The translations under genes and the position numbers were made by a program. Shown here in pieces: positions 1-12,130 of a stretch of DNA of 64,000 nt (its first letter is position 1; each line of letters opens with the position of its first letter). The stretch is from contig NC_045138.2 of the NCBI RefSeq assembly GCF_008831285.2, positions 25,515,934-25,579,933 on the forward strand, written 5' to 3'. The notes beneath the pieces are model-generated. The model searched no databases, was not told the DNA's origin, and was given only the letters and a program-made list of their open reading frames with translations. Origin of the DNA: Nymphaea colorata. Its lineage: Eukaryota; Streptophyta; Magnoliopsida; Nymphaeales; Nymphaeaceae.

Positions 1-1552
1 ATTAGTTTGTCTAAAGCTTACGTACGTGAATTGGTAGCTTCACCCATGGACCGAATGAATTAATGGGATTCGTAGACTCTTTATCTGCTCTTAAGTCTTA
101 ATGTATTAGAACTCTGGTCCTCCGGCTGTTTCCGGTCACGCGTTATCAGGGTGGCTTGTGCAAGTCCACGTCAATCTTTGAACGGCGGAGACCAATTATA
201 GCTCCACATATCAACTGCAAAAATCTTAAGAGTTTTATTGCTGCAAACTGGGCCAAGGGCCCAAGTGCCAACATGCCTGGATAGGGCCTGAGATGCCTGG
301 AAAAATCAAGAACACCCTTTGGCGTTAGACTTGGGCTCCTTTCAAAATGCGAACTTGGCTATATGTGCACGTTGAAAATACTTCCAGTTCACCAAAAAAA
401 AAAAGTGAAGATAAAACAAAAAATAGAAGAAAAAAAAAACTAGAAAGAATGTTCTATTTTAAAAGTTACTAAAATATGCACTCTGCACTGCCAAATGCAA
501 ACCAAGTAATATGTGCCATATTGACTTTTGTGACCAGCTCAGGAATAGTTACCAATTGGTTGCCCAAGTAAAGGCGTGCTCTTAATGCTGGCCTGAACCT
601 CACCAATAGGGGTGAATACGAACTGAGCTGAGTCGAGCCCGAGTTCAGTCAGCTCAAACTCGACTCAGCATTTACGTGTTGAGCTCGAGCTCAACTCGAT
701 TAAAGCTCGACAAACTCGTTTGAATAGAATTGATTCAATCAACTCGAACTCGACTCAGCAGTTACGTATTGAGTTCGAACTCGACTCGATTAAGGCTCGA
801 CAAACTCGTTTGAATGGAATTGATATTCATCGTTGAGCTTAAGCTCAACTCGATTAAGGCTCAACAAACTCATTGGAATAATTATTTGAACGACTCATAA
901 ACTCGCCATTAAACTAATTTGTTGTTCACCCCTACGAACCACCCCTACGAACCAGAACATTGATGGGTCTCGCACAAATTAAATATCCATAAATCAAGAA
1001 TTTTTTGCCAAGTGGTGCAATTAAGTGGATGGCTGTGACACTGTGGATTTCTTCTTCCTCACGTTTATCAAACAAGAACAAAGCCAGGTCTAACTGCTCC
1101 ATGCAAGGAGGAAGTAAGCAGCGGCAACGAAATCAAACACGTTTTCAAGAAAAAAGTTCACCGAACCCCGACTTCTATGGAAACTTAATCACCAGGACAT
1201 GCAATACAGGACTTAGGCGCGCTAGTCTAGGTCCAGACAAATGGTGGTAATAAAATTTCTAACTCAAATCTTTGGGAAAAAAGAGAAAGCGACGACGATT
1301 TCCTTGGAATAGCAAAAGAGTGGTAGTTCGTGTATCAGCTACTTCGTTAGCCATCACTAAGCTTGACATCAGCTTTTACTAGGAAAAATAGACACCATTG
1401 TCCATATCTACTTTGACTTGGTGGGGTGTTCTAAAGAGTATTATGTTCTTGGGCAAGCCTGAATGTTTCCTTGGGGTTTATTCGTTCAAATGTCTCTGTG
1501 TTCCATGTGGACAAGGGTTCCTGGTCCAACAAGTTCCAGAAATTTTGTCTTC
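1..1552. repeat. Segmental duplication, copy A (upstream region of an off-window germin-like gene)
   Basis: This stretch aligns with 4683-5805 over most of its length. Shared blocks include the start (ATTAGTTT.CTAAAGCTTACG), the block near 130-160 with ACGCGTTATCAGGGTGG, the block 998-1250 that includes GGATGGCTGTGACACTGTGG, and the block 1320-1552 that ends with TCCAACAAGTTCCAGAAATT. The copies differ by many substitutions and small indels, plus a MITE-like insertion at 607-934 present only here. Copy B sits directly upstream of GLP-1, so I infer that copy A is the upstream region of another minus-strand germin-like gene left of the window. Short ORFs inside it are not genes. Confidence 0.85.
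607..934. mobile_element. hAT-like MITE with internal 90-bp tandem repeats
   Basis: The ends form inverted repeats, TAGGGGTGAA at 607-616 and TTCACCCCTA at 925-934. These are typical of small non-autonomous hAT-type elements in plants whose interior is rich in GAGCTCGAGC-like sequence. The interior carries a 90-bp direct repeat: units start at 661 and 751 with CGACTCAGCA, and a partial third follows near 831. The element is absent from the paralogous copy B, which supports an insertion. A clean 8-bp target duplication is not visible; the right edge is blurred by a 13-bp repeat (ACCCCTACGAACC) at about 928-953. Confidence 0.6.
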
Positions 1553-3346
1553 AGGTACGACTTTTATCCGCGAATAAAAATCCTCATTTTGGGTCCATCA
1601 ACTTTGTGTTTGATACCTGCGTATGATGGGTGAAGGATAAAATTTAGAAACACGGACACAGACATTTATCTGCGATCTACAGTAAAATTCAGGGAAATCA
1701 AACAGGCTCTCAATGCAAAAGAAGAAGTCATGCAAATTACCCTGATGCATCGGATTCTGCTAGAGAATTTTCGCTGCATTTGAATGCAAACCGTACAATC
1801 CTATTCTAATTTTTGTGACAGATTCATAGCATATTATGTCAATGTTTCTGTTCCTAAGCGCCGTTACCTATAGGACATCCAAACCATGCAAGGTATATAC
1901 TCGTTCTAGTGTTAGAAATAATTTTTTACTTGATCTTGCTCTTGTTTTTCCATGATATTGTAAGGCTTTTCTTTATCATTTTATCCAAATTAGTTTCTGA
2001 ATCTCGAGACTCAGGATTCGACTTGTCTATTACCGTCTCTAAAATCGGTAGGTCAACTCTGTAGCTTAGGCTAGGTTTTGTTAACCATATTGTTTTTGAA
2101 AGAAAAACAATATATAACTCATCATTTAAATGTAAAATGGTTGAATAGTAATCTGATCACTTATGTAACTCAAGAATAAGTTAAATGAGCATCAAATAAA
2201 ACTTTGACCAAGTTATATTTGCTCATGTACATTCATCAAAAGCAGAATTTGGACTATTTAACTACTTTTTATTTGCAAACTTCAACGTATAATGAGCACC
2301 CAGTATGGTTGTTATATTAACGAACAACAATTACTCCAGAGAAACAACCATTAGTATCAAGATTACTATCTATCACCAATTTTTGGCCGAGCCGTACAAG
2401 GTTTCGGCCCCGTCAAATGAGTTTTGAGAGAAAGAGTTTTGGATAAAACTAGTTTAATCCACTAGGTTAAACCAGTCGAGCCGAGTAACATGTTCGCTTG
2501 GCGATCTTTCAACACTTATGTTTTCTTAGAAACTATGATACTTGGAGTGTTGGGCACAGTTAAATTCAGATTAATGAGTCACAATCTTGCTTTTTTTTTT
2601 CCTTCCAAATAAGCATGATAACATAGCCTTGCCAATACACCAAAATAAATGGTATGGCACATTATTCAAAGATTGCCAAGGAAGGCCTACATGTCCACAA
2701 CAAACCATTTGAAATAATGATGTATACATGTCTATTACTTATAGGTACTTTATTTGATCATTAAAGAGAGAGATCACCTCAAGACTTGGTTCCGATTCAA
2801 GCCCGCAGGGGAAGAAGGTCTCCCCAACCTTATTATTCAAAACAAAGGAGTTGCACACATATACAAAAAAACCATCACCGAGACAACAACACTGCTACGA
2901 GAGCAAACAATAACATCAAGGCAGTACTAAAAAAAATCAAGACTATAGTAGCGATCAAATCGGGAATAAAAAAGGATCTCAATACTCTAGAATGATTAGG
3001 GGGACTGACAGGGGCCTTAAATTCTGAAAAGTTATATTTCAACACTTGTTAAAATTTTGAAACTATAATTTGGCTCTGTCATGAAAAATTTTCTGACTAC
3101 CCTTGGCTTCCATCAACAACTCTAAATTGAATGAGCCTCTTCAGAAATTCTGGAAAGCAGGAGGGAAGCTTAGTCCTGCCTTCAAACGCATTTCCAACCA
3201 TTTTTTTTTTCCACCTGTTGTTGTTAGAAGAGAAAACACCGATTCTATGATGGGCATGTCTGATTCTTTGAACACAGGCAAACAGAACCTTTAGTTCAGG
3301 GAGTTTTTGATCCTCAGTTGTCACACAATAAAAGGGCATGACTTTC
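1553..3346. other. Intergenic, no gene seen
   Basis: AT-rich sequence between copy A and the 3' end of GLP-1. I find no spliced coding potential or tRNA. Short ORFs at 2786-2995 and 3103-3294 show no recognisable protein features. Confidence 0.6.
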
Positions 3347-3352
3347 TTTATT
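3347..3352 (-). terminator. Poly(A) signal candidate of GLP-1
   Basis: AATAAA on the minus strand, about 85 nt downstream of the GLP-1 stop codon, in the expected window for a plant near-upstream element. Confidence 0.5.
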
Positions 3353-3435
3353 CATAATAAATTGCCACAATAGGCATACATGTCACACGCATTTATTAAT
3401 CTTACATTAATAAGTCCCCATGCACCAAGTCCTTC

Positions 3436-4253
3436 TTAGTTGTTGTTGTCCATCCAGAAGGCAGATTGCAGCTCATCAATCACCTTCTTGTCAACCTGGA
3501 AGGCCTTGGCAAGAAGGTCATCCGAGATGGGTGGCTTCGCCCCGAACACAGCATTAGCAATTGTTACGACGCCAGGGTTCTGGCTGCTCAGCCCAGCAAT
3601 GGCCACAGCACCTTCTTCCCCTATGTTTTGCTGGAAGTGGATCAGCCCCTGTGGGAACACAAACACGTCTCCCTTGTACAACTTCTTCGTAAACAGCCGG
3701 TTCTCCGGGTTGCTGGTCACGAACCCCACGTATAGGCAGCCTTCCAGCACCACCAGGATCTCGGTTCCGCGAGGGTGGGTGTGAGGTGGGTTCAGTCCCC
3801 ATGGAGCAAAGTCAATCCGAGCCAGGGAGATGCCCAGCGTATTCAGTCCAGGGATTTGTTGAACGTTGACCGCGGTCACCATCGAGCCTAGTGGGTTCGA
3901 TGTGTTGCCAGGCTTGTCCAGCCCAGAGAAGAAGAAATCTTCCGGCTTAGCCATCATTGGGTTCTTGCACACCTTGCCATTCACAACAACTGCAGCAGAC
4001 AATGAGGTAATTGAACATGAATCACATAAGAACATTACGAACATTGAATATTAGACACATAAAAAGACTATAATTCCCATGAATATACGGCAAGGCTCAC
4101 ACCCCCACACACACACTCACACAAGTATAAAGAAGAAAAGTACGCACTTGGGCTGTTACGGTCAGCAACACAGAAGTCTTGGAGCTGGCTAGGATCAGAA
4201 GCATGGGAGAAGGCAGCTACAAGAGAAAAGAGGATGAGGTATGTGAGCTTCAT
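3436..4253 (-). CDS. Germin-like protein (GLP-1), secreted cupin
   Basis: Two exons on the minus strand: 4148-4253 and 3436-3989. The intron has donor CCAA|GTGCGT and acceptor CTGCAG|TTGTTG. The product is 219 residues, the usual germin-like length. Residues 1-19 form a secretion signal ([15 protein letters not shown]...), followed by germin box 1 with QDFCVAD and Cys28/Cys43 for the conserved disulfide. The cupin metal ligands are His105, His107 and Glu112 in [10 protein letters not shown] and His153 in [14 protein letters not shown]. An N-glycosylation site (NTS) lies at residue 64. Family members are apoplastic Mn-binding glycoproteins, some with superoxide dismutase or oxalate oxidase activity and roles in defence; which applies here cannot be told. 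Cys120 is an extra cysteine, where GLP-2 has threonine. The start is the ATG beginning the signal peptide, about 100 nt downstream of a TATA box. An in-frame upstream ATG would add a non-signal extension and was not used. Confidence 0.95.
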
Positions 4254-4350
4254 CTTGAAGGCTAGCCTTGAGAAATGCAACCTGTGTATTGTATGCAACT
4301 CTTAAGGCTGAAACTCTCTGAGGATGCTGGAAGATGGTGCGATGCATCGG

Positions 4351-4358
4351 CTTTTATA
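4351..4358 (-). promoter_or_regulatory. TATA box of GLP-1
   Basis: The minus strand reads CTATAAAAG about 100 nt upstream of the GLP-1 start codon. A transcription start about 30 nt downstream would give a 65-75 nt leader. Inference from sequence and spacing only. Confidence 0.7.
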
Positions 4359-4619
4359 GTGTTGCAGACAAAGATTTAGCACACTTATCTTACGTTATAA
4401 TATTAGGACAAGGAATAAGTCATCAATCCTTGCCTTGCTGATTGAGACACAATATTCAACTTCTTTGAATTTTGGACACGCAATTAAATCATCTTCGCTT
4501 ATGACCAACACCACTCAGAGATGGTGCTTGCACCAATTCAAACTTCATTATTTTCCTAATTCTTTTAAATATTAAACAGTCGCAGATATCACCAAGTCCA
4601 CTCTGCCGCATTGTTTTGT

Positions 4620-4650
<31 letters not shown>

Positions 4651-4669
4651 AGAGAGAGAGAGGGGAGAA
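4620..4669. repeat. (TA)n then (GA)n microsatellite
   Basis: About 14 TA units (4620-4647) followed by a short GA run, at the border between the GLP-1 promoter and duplicated copy B. Confidence 0.9.
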
Positions 4670-4682
4670 AGTTTAATGTTTT

Positions 4683-5805
4683 ATTAGTTTAACTAAAGCT
4701 TACGTACGTGACTTGGTAGCTTCACCCATGGGCCAAGTGGATCAATGGGATTCGTAGACTGGATCTGCTCTTAATGCATGAGGACTCTGGTGATCCAGCA
4801 GTTTCCGGTAACGCGTTATCAGGGTGGTTTCTTCGAGTCCTTTTCTTTCTTCTTTCTATCTGAACCTTTGAAGGTTGGAGACCATCTATAGGTCCATCTA
4901 TCAACTGCAAAAATCTTTTAGAGATTTTAGTGCTGCAAACTGGGCCAAGTGCAGGGGCTCTTAGGTACTCAGCAAGGTATTAGATGGGGCCCGGAGATGG
5001 CTGGAAAAATCCTGAACACCCTTTGACTCCAGACCAGTCAAACGGTTGTTTACTTGGGCTCTTCACAGGCCACAGACGAAGCCTTACTGGCTTCTGCAAC
5101 CAGGTCAGGAACAGTTACCAATTGGGCTGCCCAAGTAAGGGCGCACTCTTAATGCTGGCCTGAACCTCACCAAAACCTTGCTGAGTACCTAAGAGTCTGA
5201 AGGGTGGCCCCAACTTTCCATAATCAAGAATTTTTTCCCAAGTCTGTTGCAATTCAGTGGATGGCTGTGACACTGTGGATTTCTTCTTCCTCACGTTTAT
5301 CAAACAAGAAAAAAAGCCAGGTCTAACTGCTCCATGGAAGGAGGAAGTAAGCAGCGGCGACGAAATCAAACACGTTCAAGAAAAAAGTTCACCGAACCCC
5401 GACTTCGATAGAATTTTAATTTCCATGATATGCAGTACTGGACTTAAGCGCGCTCAACTGGGTCCAGATAAATGGTGGTAATAAAATTTCTAACTCAAAT
5501 ATTTTGAAAAAAAAAAAAAACGATGAAGATTTTCCTGAAATAGCAGAAGAGTGGTAGTTGGTGTACCAGCTAATTCGTCAGCCATCACTAAGCTTGACAT
5601 CAGCTTTTACAAGGAAAAATAGACACCCTTGTCCATATCTGCTTTGACTTGGCGAGGTGTTCTAAAGATGGTATAAGAGTATTATGTTCTTGGAGGAGTC
5701 TGAATGTTTCCTTGTGGTTTATCCGTTCAAATGTCTCTGTCTTCCAGGTGGATACGGGTGATGGAAGAAATTAAAGACCTAGTCCAACAAGTTCCAGAAA
5801 TTTTG
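4683..5805. repeat. Segmental duplication, copy B (upstream of GLP-1)
   Basis: Paralogue of 1-1552. It lacks the MITE: where copy A carries it, copy B reads straight from CTGAACCTCACC into about 50 bp of unrelated sequence and back into the shared CAAGAATTTTTT. Within copy B, AGGTACTCAGCAAGGT near 4960 recurs inverted near 5180 (ACCTTGCTGAGTACCT), about 200 bp apart. Confidence 0.85.
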
Positions 5806-6880
5806 CATTGGAGAACTTCTTCAATTGGTCAATAAGTTTGGTTTATAATTATCGACTACCTAACCTATAGACAAGAGTTTTAGATATTATATTTAGTATT
5901 AATTGCATACTCACCAATAGAAGACTTTCAGCAATGTTGAGAGTTTTGGTTTTCATCTGGGGATCTTTGAAAGAGACGCATATCGTGGTTACGCAGCGGC
6001 TCGTTTTTGGGTGATTTATATTTTTCTATTTAAAATTAATTATAATATTCAAAAAATTTGAAAAAAAAATTATTTTTTCAAGCCCATGTATTGGCTACCG
6101 TCGTTTCATTTTGCGAATGCCGGAATATCGGTAGGGTACAGCTAATACGCAGCCAATATTTCCGGATTAAGGAGATTGGCGATAAATAGGCGGCTTTAAC
6201 ACCTTGCAAAGAAAAGCCAGTGTTACCTGGATCGGCCAAAATCAGCCGATTTTAATAGAGTCCGTGAGTTCCGTGGCCGATTCAAGGGTGTCACTTATAG
6301 TTAACATTTTAATTATTTTTTAATATATTTTAACTTTTGATTGTAATTGTCTCAATATTTTAACCGTTCGTTCTTTAAATAAATTTTTAAATATTTTTGG
6401 CTGGTTGACAACCGATTCAATTCCTGAACCGATTTAAAGAAAACTGGAGAAAACTTGATAAAGAAATTATTTGTTGGTCCGCTAACTAAAAAAAAAAAGA
6501 AAGAAAAACCCAATCATCAGAGTTGGTGGCTCGGGCTCACACGAAGTTTTCCTCTTGAAGGGGTCCCTATGATTTAAAAAACAAAAAAATTTGATGGATT
6601 TCATCCATTACGTGATATTGCAGGACTTACACTTTGCAATTGGTTTTCTAAGTCATGGGCATCATGCGACATAGATTTAGTCATAGTGCATGCACAATTA
6701 TGTATGCCCTTGATTCCTCAAGAAAATAAAATACTTCTTCAGCAAGATGGGTGGGAGAAGGAAGGTAAAAGTGGAGATTCTAAAGAAGAATGATCTCACC
6801 ATGACTTCAGTATGCATACATCCTCCTGCATTCACTCCCATTACAATTGGACATCATGTCCAAGTGTTAGCAGAAAACTA
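5806..6880. other. Intergenic, AT-rich repeat-like sequence
   Basis: No coding potential seen. The stretch 5985-6440 has low-complexity AT tracts and repeated GCCGATT-type words (for example near 6170, 6235 and 6280). It looks like degenerate repeat sequence of unknown class. Confidence 0.4.
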
Positions 6881-7104
6881 ATACATTATATAGTTACAAA
6901 TCAATTGCGTCGAAGAAAAAACGACTAGAAGAAGAAAAAAAAGCCTAACAAGACAACGAATGTACGATGAAGCTACGTGAATGTGTCTACGGAGTAACTA
7001 AGAGGAAGAATCTGTACTGATACTCGCAGAATTCATACAAACACATGAAAAATGTTGCGGTGTTACAAAACTTGCAACCAAAGAAAGAGTTAGAAGAGAA
7101 GCAC

Positions 7105-10100
7105 CTATAGTTGGCCGATTTTCTTGGATAGCCATCCAACCCTCATATTTGGTTGCAGATTCAAAAAAATGGCTGCCTTGTTGCTGTCTTCAAATAAATC
7201 CAAAGACTTCATAAAAAAGTCATCATTAATCTCCCCTTTCCCATGCATTTCCTTCAAGATCTGCCCACATTTATTGATGAGGTTCAAGGACGACGCATCT
7301 ATAAAAGATTTGACACATTGGCAAAGGTTCCCTAACATCTCCGATATCTGCATGTGACCAGTAGGTGGGAGATCGCTGGACTCCTTCGCTTCGGGTTTAG
7401 TGCCAAAAGATGGCTCATTTGGGGGTAGGCTTTGGACTGGGTTTTCATCTTGTGCTAAGGATGTATATGAAGTCATTTCGTCAACAGACTGTGGAGGAGG
7501 AGGCAGAGTCTCACACTGACCACTGTTGTTTGCTTCATGTGACTCCATGACTACTGTGGTGGGCTCCTCAAATATCTCTAAAAATTCTTCAAAGTACTTC
7601 CACTTATCAGCATCTCTGTACTGTCGCCTTGAAGGGTATCTCTGCCAAGGATACAGACCACCCACTAGCATAAGAAACAGTAACCAAAATACACAACAGT
7701 ACTCGGTTCACCGCTTGTTCCGATAAGAAATGTTTGAACTTACCTGAATATAGTCACTCCACACAGCATCATCAACCTGAATCTGCTTCCTTTCTTTGTT
7801 CCACGAGAAGCCATTAGTATTTAAAATCTCTTTGCAGATGTGCATGTTAGGTCTGGCACGCTTCAACTTATTTTTAATCTTTTCTAAGTTATACTCTGGC
7901 CCAAATCTCTCAATCATCTTTCTTTCTACTTCCCGCATAGCCTTGCCTCTTAATTTCCCTCCCAGCTTCATGCCTGGTGTACGTGCTTGTTCTAGCATAC
8001 ATGTAATTAGATACTCAACCTGATAATCACTCCATTTGAGGGTACCATTCCTATCTGATTGTCCCTCATCTTGTGTATCTAAATTAAACAATCAACAAAC
8101 AACAATTAATTATGAGCACCAATACACAGATAAGTAAACATATGAGAAAATTTGATAAAGAAACAGATAGGAGACCCGTCAACATCCTACAATATGTCAC
8201 TGAAATTCACAAAAGGCACTAGCACGTTCCAAGTTGAGATTGCATTTGTACTAAAACACCAGGATTTTACGTTCCACACGTTATTAAAACCCCAAGCATA
8301 ATAATGTAAGAAAAACCACAACTATTCTCACATGTAAGCATCATGCACCAGAACCCTACTTGTAGAACAGAACACAAGCATTAACATGAAAACCTAGTTG
8401 CACTAACATGTCGAGATTGCAATTAAAACCTAAGCATGTCACCGGAAATCTCATATCCCAGCGATAAATAATCTAAAATTACATATGCAAGTCTAAAATC
8501 ATAATCACTAGCAAGGAATTTGGGCAACAACAATAGACAACCTACACACATATGCTGCTCAATCTAGCACCAGGACAAGTGGACTCACATTGATCATCAT
8601 TTTCTGCTTCACACAGTGTCCCAATTGCCATTGCATCCCTACCCTCGCTTACTGTACTTGATTCATCATATATCTCTGACAATTGTTCATAGTATTTCCA
8701 TTTATCAGGATTTCTGTATGGACGCCTTGATGGATATGCCTGCATAGCCAAAGATAGAAGGTAGAAGGAAGAATCCAGGCCAGCCAGTATGAATTTAAAA
8801 CACAAATCAGCATATATATATATATATTCTGTGATACTATATCACCACTATTTTGATAAAGGAGACATCTAAATAAATTTACCTTAATGTACTCTCTCCA
8901 TACTGCATCATCTACTTCAATACATTTTTTCTCACTGTTCCAGGAGAACCCCGCAGTGTTTAACAACTCTTTGCAAACGCGCAAATTTGGCCTTGCACGT
9001 TTCAACTTGTTTTTAATCTTGTCTAAATTATATTCTGGACCAAATCTCTCCATCATCTTCACAGCTACAGCCATCATAGCATTTAGTTTCAATCCTCCGC
9101 CTGCCTTCATTCCAGGTATGCGTGCTTGCTCTAACATACACTCAATTAGATAATCAACCTGATGACTACTCCATGTAAGGCTACTGTCTCTCTCACATTG
9201 TCCTTCATCTTGTTCCATAGCTAATTTCCAAAGTTTCAAACAACCGAAGCACAATAAGTATGGCAACTAAACATAAAATGTAAATGACATAGGGATAGGA
9301 CACCTATAAGTACTTGAGAATCACCTACTGGGGAAAATGTGACCACTTAGTTAAATAAACAAAATGTTTTGTTCCTAAACATTCCAATTGGTTGGAAGAG
9401 CCATAAATATAGCAAAACTCCTTCATTACTCTGAAAACCATCAATTCATGTAAAGACAAATGAAATAATTCCAAGTAACCAGTAAAATGCAAGCATTTTG
9501 CATATCATTAACACGAGGTCTGATTGCATTAAACCCCCATAATTCCTAAAATTTCTCAAAGCATCCAAAATCCCTTCTCAGGTTTAAAACCAAAGCAGTG
9601 GAAAAACTTACCCTAATTTGCTATTGAAAGTTGAAACCCCATCCTTAACCAATAGTCACAAGTAAAAACTCTTTGGACATTATCAACATTTTGAAGCCAA
9701 CCAATAATATCGACACAATATTACAATATCTCCAAAAAATTGCAGAAAATAGTTACCACAATATTAACATGATATTTTCCTTTTGAAAAAATCCTCCTTG
9801 TATGCACATTTCTTATTTTGTGTTTCTTTTATAATGTAAAAATTTGTGCAAATGTTGGCCAATGTTTCATGAGAAAAGTAGCAGGCTAGCAGCAAAACAT
9901 AATCTCATAATTTGCTATCGGCATCTAAAAAAATCCTAGAAATTGCCAAGAATGAGACCTGTAAGCATTAGAAGGAAAACCCGTGCATTTCCATGTTTTG
10001 GAAGACCTCAGTTATTCCAACATGTGATTGAATCAAGGGAAACAAATTTAAAAATGTGAGGGGATGTCTCACATTGATCATCATTGTTTGAGTCACATGG

Positions 10101-10698
10101 TGTCTCATGTGCTACTATGGCTCCATGCTCTCCATGCTCATCCGCTGCAGTGGCATCTTCAAATATTTCTGAAAATTCTTTGTAGTACTTCCACTTATCA
10201 GCATTTCTGTATGGTCGTCTTGAAGGATATTTCTAGAAAAAAAAAAAGAAAAAGAAAAAAAGATAGTCCGGCCGTATGTGTAAAACAACATCACCGAATA
10301 GACAACACTCTAAAGCTTTATATTACACTACTCAGCTCATGTCAAAAGAGAAGTTCGAAATTTACCTGAACGTAACTTTTCCAAATAGCATCATCCACCT
10401 CAATCTGCTTCTTTCTATCATTCCAAGCAAATCCATCAGTCTTCAACATCTCTCTGCAGATGTGCATGTTTGGTTTGGCTCGCTTCAGCTTATTTTTAAT
10501 CTTTTCTAAATTATAATCCTGCCCGAACCTCTTAATCATCTTCTTTTCTACTGCCCTCATTGCCTTTCCTTTCAATGCCCCTCCTGACTTCATCCCTGGA
10601 ATACGTGCTTGTTCTAACATACATGCAATTAAATAATCAAGTTGTTGGTCGCTCCATTTTAGACTGCTCCGCTCCATTTGCCCTTCAGCTTGTTCCAT
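7105..10698 (-). CDS. MYB/SANT-like DNA-binding protein with three tandem domains
   Basis: Six coding exons on the minus strand: 10366-10698, 10073-10232, 8883-9220, 8589-8739, 7744-8078 and 7105-7641. All junctions are GT-AG and keep frame, giving 617 residues. Each of three modules has a long exon with the MYB/SANT-like fold (W-S-x-x-Q-x-x-YLI, YNLEKIKNKLKRA, GF-W-N, VDD-x-W-x-Y) and a short exon starting YPSRRPYRN-DKWKYY. This matches the plant Myb_DNA-bind_3 type domain found in L10-interacting-MYB-like proteins and in PIF/Harbinger-associated proteins. The final exon adds an acidic, proline-containing linker and a helical tail (LDLFEDSNKAAIFLNL...W) seen at the C-terminus of such proteins. 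The predicted role is nuclear DNA binding or protein interaction; the target is unknown. The start is ATG-GAA-CAA at 10696-10698, two bases after a splice acceptor, so the upstream exons are untranslated. Confidence 0.88.
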
Positions 10699-11654
10699 GA
10701 CTAAATTTAAACAGCCAAAGAAGCAGAAGGATGAACAAGGGTAAAGTACGTAAAATGGATGGGCAAATATCCTATACTTAATTACGGCAAATCTTTTTGT
10801 TATAAAACCTTCAATTAATGAAGCCCCAAAAGATGTCACTAAAAGCACCAGTATTTGTAGTACACCACCAAATATGAAGTAATTTACATTCAAATTCCAA
10901 GCATTTAAAAATTCGTTTTCCTGTTTAAGACCCCACGTACTAGTAATATGAAATTCCATTGAAATAGCATGTGACCAAAGTCTTAAGCATAAAATCGCCG
11001 AGCACCCAAGGTGCAAGCACTAAATCTTAGAATTCCATTTTCAGGGAAAGAAAAAGATCAAAGTAAAAGAAGAACCTAATGCAAGCATCAACACAAAGAT
11101 AGCACAAGCTTAAACAGCCTGACATGCCGCTGGGCATTAAAACAAGCATCAGGCGAAGAGGGCGAAGAGCATTCAATTTCTGAATGCCTAAATAAACATC
11201 CAAAAGCTGTTAAGGAAACATGAGAAAAAGGGAGGAAAAACCATCAAGAGAACATAGAAAGCAGACCGTTTTCAGCAGAGAACATAGCATATGAGCAAAG
11301 GAACAGCCTTTGAAGTCCATCAAAAACACTCCTTCAGCATGACCGCGCAGTTCATAAAGACAACATTCCGGACAAGCTCGTGAAAATCAATTAATAACCA
11401 AGCATAACTACGCAAGTCGGGAAAATCCATTTTTGATAACCAAGCAAAAATGAGCCCACATACACGAAGCATAGCATACCCAAAAAAGAAAATTTGTGCT
11501 AAAGAAGTAGCAAAATCGAAAGAATTACAAACAAAACCGCGCAAGCAACCAAAGGAAGGGAAAAAACACAGCAAAACCCCTAAAGCTAAACATAACACAA
11601 CCGGATAAAGGAGAAGAGCGAAGAACGGGAATGGCGAAGGGAGAAGGCACTCAC

Positions 11655-12130
11655 CTGCATAAACAAGCCAACTCCTAAGAACGTATCGTCATCCCACTTG
11701 AAACAACTTAAGCTGCAGCTCCGCTGATCAAAACCAAGCAAGGACGAAAAGGCCCTAAGAATCAAACGAAGGCAACGGATTAATATACATGGTTTAAGCA
11801 AACAATTAGACAACCAATGCATACTATTAGTACAGAGTGTAATTCGGCGAAAATTTAACCCTAAAAGACACAGAACCTTTCCGTTCCGTAGACTCGGAGA
11901 CTGGTCGAACAGGCCATTCTCCGGCCGGAGCGCAAGAAGAGACTTACCGGGAAACACCCTTTACCGGCCTCTGAGCGTGTGTGAGGGAGAGAAGGAGAAA
12001 GGGAGAGAGGAAGAGGGAGCGGGAGCGGGAGCGGGAGCGGGAGCGGGAGAGGGATTCGGAGACTGGGGAACGAACCCACAGGAGAGCGTCTCTGTGTGCG
12101 GAATCTAGAGAGGGAGATGATCAACAACAA
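11655..12130 (-). other. 5' untranslated exons of the MYB/SANT-like gene
   Basis: Two strong minus-strand donors lie upstream of the coding exons: CCCG|GTAAGT, with the exon edge at 11948, and GCAG|GTGAGT, with the exon edge at 11655. The second exon would begin after one of several AG acceptors near 11712-11723. Its reading frame does not continue into the ATG at 10698, so I read both as leader exons. The leader holds (GGGAGC)n. Confidence 0.5.
12015..12053. repeat. Hexamer microsatellite (GGGAGC)n
   Basis: Five to six consecutive GGGAGC units within a purine-rich GA stretch (11985-12060), inside the predicted leader of the MYB/SANT-like gene. They generate spurious Arg-Glu and Pro-Leu ORFs. 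Confidence 0.9.

Noticed and set aside
1005-1250. 81-codon ORF with a counterpart at 5257-5481
   Set aside because: It lies in the duplicated upstream segment. The two copies differ by frame-shifting indels, so coding is not conserved.
10342-11016. 224-codon minus-strand ORF taken as one exon
   Set aside because: The part upstream of 10700 lies beyond a splice acceptor and has no homology; the true coding start is the ATG at 10696-10698.
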